Assembly (NCBI GenBank): GCA_947066105.1 | Contig: CAMSYM010000011.1 | Span: 1 to 64,000, forward strand | Reading direction: 5' to 3' | Length of the DNA stretch: 64,000 nucleotides | From: an uncultured Clostridia bacterium | GTDB lineage: Bacteria > Bacillota > Clostridia > Christensenellales > Pumilibacteraceae | In this document: positions 41,709-50,600 of the stretch, one piece after another | Layout of the letters: the number at the start of each line of letters is the position of its first letter | How positions within the stretch are numbered: position 1 is the stretch's first letter | Position numbers and translations under genes: made by a program | The notes under the pieces: model-generated | The model's database searches: none | Seen by the model: the letters and a program-made list of their open reading frames with translations, nothing else | Told to the model about the DNA's origin: nothing

Positions 41709-42176
41709 GATGAGATTATTCGAGTTAATCAAAAAAGCATTACCGACCATTCAACTCTAAACATATTACTGAAACAAAAAGCCAAATCCGAAAAGAGCAT
41801 GGCTAACGTGATTTAAGCGATAGAGAAAGGAATTATCAACGATGTGACAAAGTATCGAGTTAAAGAACTGCAAAACCAATTAGACGATTTGTCCGCAAAG
41901 ATATTAGTCGAAAAGTACAAGCAATCAAACAGCATAACGCGAGAACAAGCTATGGAATATATAACAAGCGTAGTAAGACAAGAATCGCCGCAATTACTGA
42001 TAGATTTGATAGTGGTGAAAATAGAGCTGTTTGACGACGAAATAGTAGTTTGGTTTAACTACTCAAACAAAATCGATCCCGACAATCCCAAAACGGACGG
42101 TCGGGATTTTATTTTGCACGAAAAATATATTGTGAGAGTTACAACAGCGGCTGTAATGGTAAAATCAAAAATATGA
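41709..42176 (+). pseudogene. C-terminal remnant of a large serine recombinase
   Basis: Continuous frame DEIIRVNQKSITDHSTLNILLKQKAKSEKSMANVI*AIEKGIINDVTKYRVKELQNQLDDLSAKI...LLIDLIVVKIELFDDEIVVWFNY with in-frame TAA at 41814-41816. Coiled-coil and C-terminal beta pattern as in Tn1549/TnpX-like recombinases. Confidence 0.7.
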
Positions 42177-42184
42177 CACAAGAA

Positions 42185-42211
42185 AACCCAGCCGATTAGT
42201 TCGACTGGGTT
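42185..42211 (-). terminator. Rho-independent terminator after tRNA-Arg
   Basis: Minus strand AACCCAG...CTGGGTTTTC immediately 3' of the tRNA CCA. Confidence 0.75.
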
Positions 42212-42216
42212 AGTCT

Positions 42217-42293
42217 TGGTGCACCCAAAGAGACTCGAACTCCCAACCTTCTGGTCCGTAGCCAGACGCTCTATCCAATTGCGCTATGAGTGC
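42217..42293 (-). tRNA. tRNA-Arg, anticodon ACG, CCA encoded
   Basis: Minus strand GCACTCATAGCGCAATTGGATAGAGCGTCTGGCTACGGACCAGAAGGTTGGGAGTTCGAGTCTCTTTGGGTGCACCA; acceptor GCACTCA/TGGGTGC, anticodon stem TCTGG-CTACGGA-CCAGA, T-loop TTCGAGT. Confidence 0.95.
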
Positions 42294-42406
42294 TTAATAT
42301 TAAATTCACGTATCGCAAGTTCGCGATACCTTGGTTATTATACAGCGCGATTTTATCTTTGTCAAGCGATACGACGCGCTTATAACAAAATCTCGCGCAA
42401 AAATGT

Positions 42407-42619
42407 TCAACTTTCCAATCCCGCAAGATAATCGATCGAAACTCCGAAAAATTCGGATATAGCAACAAGCTTGGACAGCGTCGGCTCGCACTTATCCTGC
42501 TCCCACAGACTTATGATCGACTTCCCCACATCCAATCGCTTGGCAAGCTCTATCTGCCCCATGTGCTTTTCCGTCCGCAATGCGCGCAACCGTTCTCCGA
42601 AAGTACAAGTATAGTTCAT
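42407..42619 (-). CDS. XRE-family (Cro/CI-type) transcriptional regulator
   Basis: FGERLRALRTEKHMGQIELAKRLDVGKSIISLWEQDKCEPTLSKLVAISEFFGVSIDYLAG. Confidence 0.9.
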   Translation of the reverse strand: MNYTCTFGERLRALRTEKHMGQIELAKRLDVGKSIISLWEQDKCEPTLSKLVAISEFFGVSIDYLAGLES

Positions 42620-42627
42620 GTAATTAT

Positions 42628-42681
42628 TTTCCCACTTTTATGGGAAAAATACTTGACTTCCCAGTATATTGGGAGTATAAT
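42628..42681. promoter_or_regulatory. Divergent control region: sigma-A promoter with two candidate XRE operators
   Basis: Operator 1 TTTTCCCA-ctttta-TGGGAAAA (42628-42649). Operator 2 ACTTCCA-gtatat-TGGGAGT (42657-42676), between -35 TTGACT (42654-42659) and -10 TATAAT (42676-42681). Confidence 0.75.
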
Positions 42682-42713
42682 GAGCATACAAAATACACTC
42701 AAAGGAGAAAAAC

Positions 42714-43127
42714 ATGTATTGCAAAAACTGCGGCAATAATATAAACGACAATGCCGTCGTATGCCCCAACTGCGGCGTTCAGGTCGGCGAATTCAAGTCG
42801 ACCGACACGCAAAAACCGTCGGCGGATCTTCCGCAAAAAGGAAACGCCGTCGGCATTGTCGGATTCGTGACGTCGCTTGTCGGCGCGTTATTTGGGCTGA
42901 TCTCTCTAATAGTATCAACAAATATTTTAATGTTGATAGCCATCGCTTTGGATATAGCGAGCATAGCGTGTTCGGCAGTCGGAAGAAAACGCGCCAAAAA
43001 GGAAAACGCAAGCTTCGGCGGACTGTCTCTTGCGGGATTGATCATAGGAATAGTATTTATTTCGCTTACCGTATTCTTTTTGATATTGGGAGTGATAATG
43101 TTAGCGTCCGTCGGGAACATGTTTTAA
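42714..43127 (+). CDS. Zinc-ribbon membrane protein (DUF4190-like)
   Basis: MYCKNCGNNINDNAVVCPNCGVQVG zinc ribbon, then glycine-rich hydrophobic helices (SFGGLSLAGLIIGIVF). AAGGAG RBS. Confidence 0.85.
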   Translation: MYCKNCGNNINDNAVVCPNCGVQVGEFKSTDTQKPSADLPQKGNAVGIVGFVTSLVGALFGLISLIVSTNILMLIAIALDIASIACSAVGRKRAKKENASFGGLSLAGLIIGIVFISLTVFFLILGVIMLASVGNMF

Positions 43128-43155
43128 AATACATATATACAGCTCGCTCCGCCCC

Positions 43156-43175
43156 GCCCCGACGCGGGGCTTTTT
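43156..43175 (+). terminator. Rho-independent terminator of the zinc-ribbon gene
   Basis: GCCCCG-acg-CGGGGC-TTTTT. Confidence 0.85.
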
Positions 43176-43237
43176 CTTGCAAAAAAACACCCGCTTCGCT
43201 TTTATCGAAACGGGTGTTTTTATCGCTCGCTTAAAAA

Positions 43238-45007
43238 TTATCTTACGTTCAAAAGCTCGTTATAGAACTTGACGTATTCCTTGGCGCTCTTGTTCCACGA
43301 AAAATCGGTGCGCATCGCCCTGTCGGTAAGCCCTTCCCACTTATCGCGATAATCGAAGTACAGACCGAGCGCGCGGTCGATAGCGCCCACCATGTCGTCT
43401 GCGGCGTAACGCGCGAACTTATAGCCGTTGCCGAAATCGCCGTTATACGCGTCGGTTATGGAATCCTGCAACCCGCCCGTTTCGCGCACGATGGGGATAG
43501 TGCCGTATCGGCAAGCCATCATTTGGCTGAGCCCGCACGGCTCGCTCTTGCTCGGCATAAGGAACATATCCGCGCCCGAATATATCTTGTGCGAAAGATC
43601 GGTATTGAACGCTATCACGGCGCGAAGCTTGTTACCGAACAGCTCTTGCATATGCATGAAGTACCATTCGTAATCATGTTCGCCCGTGCCGAGTATGACG
43701 AACTGCAAGTTGCGCGCGAGAATATCGTTCATTGCGGCTTTGACTATATCCAAGCCCTTATGCGTCGCAAGCCGCGTTATCATGGCGACGATAGGCACGT
43801 CGGGATCGACAGGCAAGCCCAAAAGCTTTTGCAATTCCGCTTTGCACACCGCCTTACCCGACTTGTCGTCCGCCGAATAGTGCGCGAACAACGCGGGATT
43901 TTTTTCGGGGTTGTACGAATCGACGTTCACGCCGTTGAGAATGCCGCGAAGCTTGTACTCGTTTTTGATGAGCGTGCCGTCGAGCGTATGCGCATAGTAC
44001 GGGTCCTTGATCTCCATGGCATACGTCGGGCTGACGGTGCTGACGGCGTCCGAATAGTCGATCGCGCCCTTCATAAGATTTATCTGACCGAAATGCTCGA
44101 CGCTCCAAAACTCGTTGTCGGGAATGCCGAACACGTCGCCCAGCATTTCGCGCCCGAACCAGCCCTGATACTCTATGTTGTGAATGGTCATTATGGTGCG
44201 AATGCCGCCGTAGCCTTCGCGGTACATATAAAACAGCTTGTAATAAATAGGCACGAGCGCGGTCTGCCAGTCGTTGCAATGCAAAACGTCGGGCATGAAA
44301 TCGAGCCGCGGCAGTACGTCCAACACCGCCATGGAGAAAAACGCGAACCGCTCGCCGTCGTCGCCGTGACCGTACAACGCTTTACGCTTGAAATACCGCT
44401 CGTTGTCCAAGAAATAATATGTGGTGTTGCCGTCCTTTAAACGGAAAACGCCCACGTACTCGTTGCGCCACGACAGGCGCACGAACGTCCAAAACATGAA
44501 TTCCAGCTCGTTGCGACGGTCGCACGGAAAGCTCTCGTAAAGCGGGAGTATCACGCGCGCTTCGTATTCGCCGCTGTCGTTTATCGCGCGCGGCAGGCTT
44601 CCGAGTACTTCGCCCAGTCCGCCCGTTCCCGCAAACGGCGCGGCTTCCGAACCGACGAACAGGATTTTCTTTTTGGCTTTCATCTCGGTCTTTACCTGTT
44701 TTTCGGGCTTCTTTTCGACCGCGGGCTTATCCGCTTTTACGGGCTTTGCCGTTTCCGCGTTCGGCTTTTCGGCTACGACGGGCGCGGACGTTTCGACCGC
44801 GGGCTTGACGGGCTTTTTTGCGACCGTCTTTGTAACGGGCGCAGATTTTTCGGGCATTGCCGCGCTCGACGCTTTCTTCGCCGCGGCAGGCTTTTCCGCC
44901 GCGGGCTTTGCAGTTGCGGGCGCGGTAGTTTTTTTCGCCGCTTCTGCGACAGGCTCGGTCGCAGGCTTCTTCGCGACGGGCTTTTTGGTTTTAGTTTCGG
45001 TAGGCAT
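43238..45007 (-). CDS. glgA: Glycogen synthase with ~115-aa Lys/Ala/Pro-rich N-terminal extension
   Basis: KKILFVGSEAAPFAGTGGLGEVLGSLPRAI, VLHCNDWQTALVPIYYK, SKSEPCGLSQMMACRYGTIPIVRETGGLQD; extension KTKKPVAKKPATEPVAEAAKKTTAPATAKPAAEKPAAAKK. Confidence 0.93.
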   Translation of the reverse strand: MPTETKTKKPVAKKPATEPVAEAAKKTTAPATAKPAAEKPAAAKKASSAAMPEKSAPVTKTVAKKPVKPAVETSAPVVAEKPNAETAKPVKADKPAVEKKPEKQVKTEMKAKKKILFVGSEAAPFAGTGGLGEVLGSLPRAINDSGEYEARVILPLYESFPCDRRNELEFMFWTFVRLSWRNEYVGVFRLKDGNTTYYFLDNERYFKRKALYGHGDDGERFAFFSMAVLDVLPRLDFMPDVLHCNDWQTALVPIYYKLFYMYREGYGGIRTIMTIHNIEYQGWFGREMLGDVFGIPDNEFWSVEHFGQINLMKGAIDYSDAVSTVSPTYAMEIKDPYYAHTLDGTLIKNEYKLRGILNGVNVDSYNPEKNPALFAHYSADDKSGKAVCKAELQKLLGLPVDPDVPIVAMITRLATHKGLDIVKAAMNDILARNLQFVILGTGEHDYEWYFMHMQELFGNKLRAVIAFNTDLSHKIYSGADMFLMPSKSEPCGLSQMMACRYGTIPIVRETGGLQDSITDAYNGDFGNGYKFARYAADDMVGAIDRALGLYFDYRDKWEGLTDRAMRTDFSWNKSAKEYVKFYNELLNVR

Positions 45008-45097
45008 GATAACTCCTTTGATATATAACGTTCGTATATATTATATATCAATCATTTAACAAAGTAAATAGTTTTAACAAAAAATAATAAAAAACCG

Positions 45098-45121
45098 AAA
45101 AAACCGCGCTCACCGGCGCGG
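45098..45121 (-). terminator. Rho-independent terminator after the MATE gene
   Basis: CCGCGC...GCGCGG followed on the minus strand by TTTTTT. Confidence 0.7.
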
Positions 45122-45153
45122 CAACTTTTCAAAACACGAATAAAAAACAGGAA

Positions 45154-46620
45154 CTACGCCGATCTTTCGGCGCGCTCTTCGACCGCGCCGTCCCGACAGT
45201 CCGCTATCTCGGTTTGCGCAGTAAACCCGTCTGCGCCGTCTTTGCACGCCGCGTCCGCCGCGGGAACGGCTTGCTTAAACGCCTTTTTGCTTACAACGTA
45301 ATATGCGACGAGCATCGCCGCGCCCGTTATTATCCACGACACGGGATAGACGATAACAAGTACCCAAAACTCTTTCCAAACGGCGAACACGGTATAGATC
45401 CAAACGAGCCGCAACACGCACGACCCGACAACCGTGAAAATAGCGGGCATGAGCGAATGTCCGAGTCCGCGCAACGCGCCGCCCGCTATCTCGTACAAAC
45501 ACGGCAACATAGAGCCTATAAGCACGCACCACATGCGCATGACGGCAAACTCGATCGCCGCGGGATCGTCGGTATAAATGCGTATAAAAAGCTTTCCGCC
45601 GAGCGTGAACGAAACGCTCAACACCGTCGACACTATAAGCGCCGACAGCATAGTGAGCCGAAATATTTTTCTGCACCGACCGTACTCGCCCGCCGCATAG
45701 TTCTGCCCGAAAAACGCGACCGTCGCATTGGCGAACCCACTGACGAAATAATAAACGTACATCTCGAAATTGACGGCGTCGCCGCTTCCCGCCATCGCCG
45801 CCTCGCCGAATCCGTTTATGCCCTTTTGGATAAACACGTTGGCGAGCGAAAACACCGCGCCCTGCACGCCCGCAGGCAGACCGATCGCGCACATGCGTTT
45901 AAGATATTTCAAGTCGAACTTGGACCTGCCGAATCTTATGCGCAACATGTCGTTTTTCATTATGAATATCAAAACCATAACGGCGCACATCACGTTTGCG
46001 AAAACTGTCGCCGTCGCCACGCCCGCGACCCCCATGCCGAACGCGCCCACAAACAACAGATTGAGCGCGACGTTTAGCACGCCCGACGCAAACAGCACAA
46101 TGAGCGGACGCACGGTATCGCCCAAGCTCCTGAGCATCGCCGCGCCGAAATCGTACACCATCAAAAACGGCATGCCTATAAAATAAATGCGCAGGTATTT
46201 GACCGCGAGCGGCAAAACGTCGGGCGGCACGTCCATGACTTTGAGTATAGGCTGTGCCACGCCTATCCCCACGCCCAACAACAGCAAGCCGCTGACGGAC
46301 GCAATTATCACGGCGGTAAAAACCACGCTGTGAACGTCGTCGGTCAAACGCTTGCCTATAAGCTCGGCTATGACCACCGTAACGCCGACGGAGATCCCCG
46401 CAAACAGGTTGATCAAAAGATTGACGAGCGCGCCGTTACTGCTTACCGCGGCTTGCGCGTCCGTGCCGTCGAAAAAATAAATGACAGCCATATCGGCGGA
46501 AGTGAAAAGTTGCTGGATAATACCGCTCGCGGCGAGCGGCAAAGCGAACAGCAAGATGTTTTTAAGCATCGGACCGTGCAACATATCCATTTGTCTTTTA
46601 GCTTTTTTACACACCGACAT
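45154..46620 (-). CDS. MATE-family efflux transporter
   Basis: MDMLHGPMLKNILLFALPLAASGIIQQLFTSADMAVI, GFANATVAFFGQNYAAGEYGRCRKIFRLTM. Confidence 0.93.
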   Translation of the reverse strand: MSVCKKAKRQMDMLHGPMLKNILLFALPLAASGIIQQLFTSADMAVIYFFDGTDAQAAVSSNGALVNLLINLFAGISVGVTVVIAELIGKRLTDDVHSVVFTAVIIASVSGLLLLGVGIGVAQPILKVMDVPPDVLPLAVKYLRIYFIGMPFLMVYDFGAAMLRSLGDTVRPLIVLFASGVLNVALNLLFVGAFGMGVAGVATATVFANVMCAVMVLIFIMKNDMLRIRFGRSKFDLKYLKRMCAIGLPAGVQGAVFSLANVFIQKGINGFGEAAMAGSGDAVNFEMYVYYFVSGFANATVAFFGQNYAAGEYGRCRKIFRLTMLSALIVSTVLSVSFTLGGKLFIRIYTDDPAAIEFAVMRMWCVLIGSMLPCLYEIAGGALRGLGHSLMPAIFTVVGSCVLRLVWIYTVFAVWKEFWVLVIVYPVSWIITGAAMLVAYYVVSKKAFKQAVPAADAACKDGADGFTAQTEIADCRDGAVEERAERSA

Positions 46621-46825
46621 AGCGTCTCCGATCTCTTTGGACCGCCCGATAAAAAACGCAATATACGTTAAAACGACCGTAAAATATAATATCACACGCC
46701 GTCGCAAAAATCAAACGAATATCGGCGCATTTCGACAATTGCCGCGAATATTATATATGCGGAAATATCCCGTCGCGCTTCCGAACTTCGCCGTGATGTT
46801 CGAGCCGATAACGTCGCCATAACAA

Positions 46826-46854
46826 TTGACAATATCGCTTTTATGTTGTATAAT
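46826..46854 (+). promoter_or_regulatory. Consensus sigma-A promoter for the rubrerythrin-like gene
   Basis: TTGACA - 17 nt - TATAAT. Confidence 0.88.
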
Positions 46855-46890
46855 GCGTATATAAAATCCAAATCCAAGGAGAAAACAATC

Positions 46891-47415
46891 ATGAAAAGAT
46901 GTGCAGTTTGCGGCGAAATACTCGAAGACGGCGTGGAAGTCTGCCCCGTCTGCGGCGCAAAGAAATTCGAACCCGTGAGCGACGGCAAGTTCGCTTGCGA
47001 ACACGTTATCGGCGACGGCAAAGTCGACGACAAGGAGATCATGGACGGGCTTCACGCAAACTTCATGGGCGAATGCACCGAAGTGGGCATGTATCTCGCG
47101 ATGTCGCGCGTTGCCGACCGCGAAGGCTATCCGGAGATCGCGGAAGCGTATAAGCGTTACGCTTTCGAGGAAGCCGAACACGCCGCCAAGTTCGCCGAGC
47201 TTTTGGGCGAAGTCGTTACCCCGTCGACCAAGAAGAATCTCGAAATGCGCGCCGCCGCGGAAGCGGGCGCATGCGAAGGCAAGCTCGCCATAGCCAAAAA
47301 GGCTAAACAGCTCGGCTTCGACGCCATTCACGACACGGTACACGAAATGGCAAAAGACGAGGCTCGTCACGGCGCTGGCTTTGCGGGACTTCTCAAACGC
47401 TACTTCGGCAAATAA
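46891..47415 (+). CDS. Reverse-type rubrerythrin (N-terminal rubredoxin-like domain, C-terminal ferritin-like domain)
   Basis: [28 protein letters not shown]; di-iron motifs [28 protein letters not shown]. Confidence 0.9.
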   Translation: MKRCAVCGEILEDGVEVCPVCGAKKFEPVSDGKFACEHVIGDGKVDDKEIMDGLHANFMGECTEVGMYLAMSRVADREGYPEIAEAYKRYAFEEAEHAAKFAELLGEVVTPSTKKNLEMRAAAEAGACEGKLAIAKKAKQLGFDAIHDTVHEMAKDEARHGAGFAGLLKRYFGK

Positions 47416-47434
47416 TCCAAATCAATTCAAAAAC

Positions 47435-47486
47435 AAAACACCCGTTGTTTCGAGCACGTCATTAGCGCGAAACGACGGGTGTTTTT
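47435..47486 (+). terminator. Rho-independent terminator of the rubrerythrin-like gene
   Basis: AAAACACCCGTTGTTTCG ... CGAAACGACGGGTGTTTTT. Confidence 0.85.
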
Positions 47487-47624
47487 ATTTCGATCGCACG
47501 GCTAAAAAAATTTATATCGCCATGCCGACGCGATAATATAACACAAACGCCCCGCGGCGCATTACCGCAGGGCGTTCGCTATACAGGCAAACGAATTTCG
47601 TTCGCCTTGGGGGGGGGATGACTT

Positions 47625-50600
47625 TTATGCGAGCCGTTGCGTTTCGGGCTCTGTCGTTTGACCGGAATCGGGCACAACGGGCGCTTGCGGCGCGACCGCC
47701 GTCAATGTTTCCGTCGAATACATGCCTATGCCGTGGAAGTTGGATACGCTGTCTTTAAGGAACTTGACGGTTATCGTCGTATCGCCCGCTTCAAGGTCTA
47801 TGAGCGCGAGCTTGACTTCGATATCGTGGAACCCGCCCTCGCTGTCGTATGCGGTGCAATACGGGAATTTGGGATCGCAAACAACCTTCTTGCTCTCGCC
47901 GTTGTGGGTATACGTTATCTCGTACAATCCAGAATACAACGGGAAGAATCCGTCGCCGTAATTGTCGTTGCCGTGATCGATAAAGAACGAAAGCATGGTC
48001 GTGACGGCGTTATCGGTATGCACGGTAAACGATATTTCGTCGTTCTTTTTGATGCCTTTGACCCAACCGTCGTGACCGGCTACGGGCTTTACAGTTTCGG
48101 GGCAAACCGCGCTCGCGCCGTCGAACATGTAAAAGCTTTCGCCTTCCGCCGTTTCGCTCAGTTCGACAGTCGTCTTGATCTTGATACAGTCGAAATTGAC
48201 TTTGGGACTGACTTCTATGACATTAAGCCCTTTGTTGAGCGTGACGTTTTCCAAAATGCAATCGGTATACATATGCCACGCCGACGAACTGCTGCCCGCT
48301 TGCACTGTAATATCCGACAGGTTTTCCACTGTAACGCCGTTTATCTTTATCAGTCTTACGAGCGTATCGAGCGTGGTCGCCGTCGCGCTGTGCAAGCGCA
48401 GATTGACGTTTGTCGCGACTTCTTCCGCCGCATATATCCTGAACGTTACGAGCGAGCCGTCGAATTGTTCGGTTTCGGGATCGTCTTCGACGTCGACCGA
48501 ACCGACCGCCGCGCCGCCCGACGCGAACGCGCCCGCGGTGAAGTCGGCGGAGCAAGCGTACCGTAAAGCCTTTTCCGCTTCGAACGTAAATGTTTTCTCA
48601 GCGGGCGGCTTATCGGGGTCTTCGGGCTTGACGGGATCTTCGGGTCTGACGCCCGTTATCGGCTCCGTCGAATAGAAGCCTATGCCGTGGAAGTTGGATA
48701 TGCTTTCTTTAAGGAACTTGACGGTAATCGTCGTATCGCCCGCTTCGAGATTTATCATGCCGAGCTTGGCTTCGAGATCGTGGAATCCGCCGTAAGAACA
48801 AGCGCCTTTGTGCAAGCAGTACGGGAACTTCAAGTGACTTACGAACGCCGCGGTGTCGTCGTTGTGTTCGAGCGTAAACTCGTACAGCGTCGAGCAGAAC
48901 GGGAACGCCTGATTGTCCGCAGGTCCGTTGCCGAAGTTGTCGGGACCGTGGTCCATAAAGAACGAGATTATGGCGGTGGTGGCGGTATCGGTATGTACCG
49001 TAAACGAAATTTCGTCGTTTTGCATAATGCCGTTCAACCAGCCGTCATGCTTATCGACGGGCTGTACGTTGGACGGACGAAGCGCATAGCCGCCGTCTAT
49101 CATGTAGAATTTTTCGCTTTCCAATTTTTCGGTAAGCTTGACCGTCGAAGTGAATATCATGCAGTCGAAGTTGGCTATGGGGCTGACTTCTATTATATTC
49201 AGTCCTTCGTGCAGTCTTATGTTCTCCACCGTCGCGGTCGTCCAAATGAACCACATCGTGCCGTTGGGCGCGCCCGCGGGAACTTGGATATTTGAAAGAT
49301 CTACGGGGTCGCCGTTGACCGTCATCAAACCGACGAGCTGGTCGAGCGTTGTTGCCGTACCGCTGCTCAAACGTATTACCGCCGACACCGTAACGTCCGC
49401 CGCCGCGTAAACGCGGAACGTGCATAACGAGCCGTCGAACTCTTCGGTATCGGGATCGTCGGGAACGGTGCTGCCTACGTTGGCATTGCCGGACGCGCCG
49501 CTCGTCGTGTTGGTTTCCGCCATGCAACGCGACAGCAGTGCGTTTTCGGCTTCGAACACGTATTCCTTGGGCGCGTTGGGATCTTCCTCTTCGTCGCCGA
49601 AATCGAGCGAAATATTTTTGAGATTGGTGCCGTCGGACTTGAACTTGAACTCTATATTGTTAAAGCCCTGTTTTACCGACACAGCGCCGATAAACGTCGG
49701 CGCGGTGTAGCAGTGCGCCGCCGTGTGCGAGTGGTTGATTGACGGCGTGGCGAACTTGTTTTCGGTTTCGAGCTTGACGCCGTTTACAAGCACGTCCATG
49801 TGATTTTTGATAAGACCTTGGATATTGTGGTCGTAATTGAACAACAAGCGCGCTACGCCGTCGGCAGTCGAAGTAAAGTAGAAGGTTATCGACGGCTTGT
49901 TGATAGCGACGATGTTACCTACGTCGTTGTGCGCCTTGTACGTCTTTATGCCCTTGCCAAGCGCCGCGTCGACGGCGGCGAAAGTAAACTTGCCGATCTC
50001 GTCCGCAGGATCTGCCGCGAAAGCGGGCGTAACGTTTATCGTGTACGTCGCGGTCTTGTCGCCGTACGCGACGGTGACCGTCTTTTCGCCCGGCTCGACC
50101 ATATCGGACGGCTTGGTGAACTTGACTTTGTCGGACGTTACGAACATTTCGTAACCGTCGTCGAACGTCGCCTGCACTTTGACTCCCGTCGATTTAAACG
50201 CTTTACCGCAATAATACTCGGTCTGCGCGTCGGCGGTATCGACGGTGATGCCCGTCAAAGTCGCGGTATTTTCGACCACTTCTATCGTATACTCTTGCGT
50301 CTTGCCGCCGTACTTGACGGTGACAGTCTTTTCGCCTATCTCGGTCATATCGGGCGCTTGCACCGTGTAGTCGTCGGCGGTCAGCGTTTCGGTGATGTCG
50401 TTGAGATACTTCGCCGTTACGACAAGCCCGTCGGCGTTGAATGCTTCGTCCGATCTGAACTGCTTTTTGACGCACGTCGTGTCCAGCGATATGGCGTCGA
50501 GGATCTTATAGTCGAGCGAAATGCCCTTGAAGTTAGAACCGTTGCCGCGCGATTCGAACGTAAGTATGTGATGTCCCTGCGGCAAGTCGAACTGCGCTAT

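Larger units (their letters stand above)
39839..42230. mobile_element. Degenerate integrated island at the 3' end of tRNA-Arg(ACG)
   Basis: Direct repeats TGGTACACCCAAAG (39839-39852) and TGGTGCACCCAAAG (42217-42230, the tRNA 3' end). AT-rich interior with HNH gene and serine-recombinase remnant. Confidence 0.7.

Noticed and set aside
39867-42176. Complete functional mobile element
   Set aside because: No intact recombinase catalytic domain is present in the island; the serine-recombinase frame is truncated and interrupted, so only a remnant is claimed.
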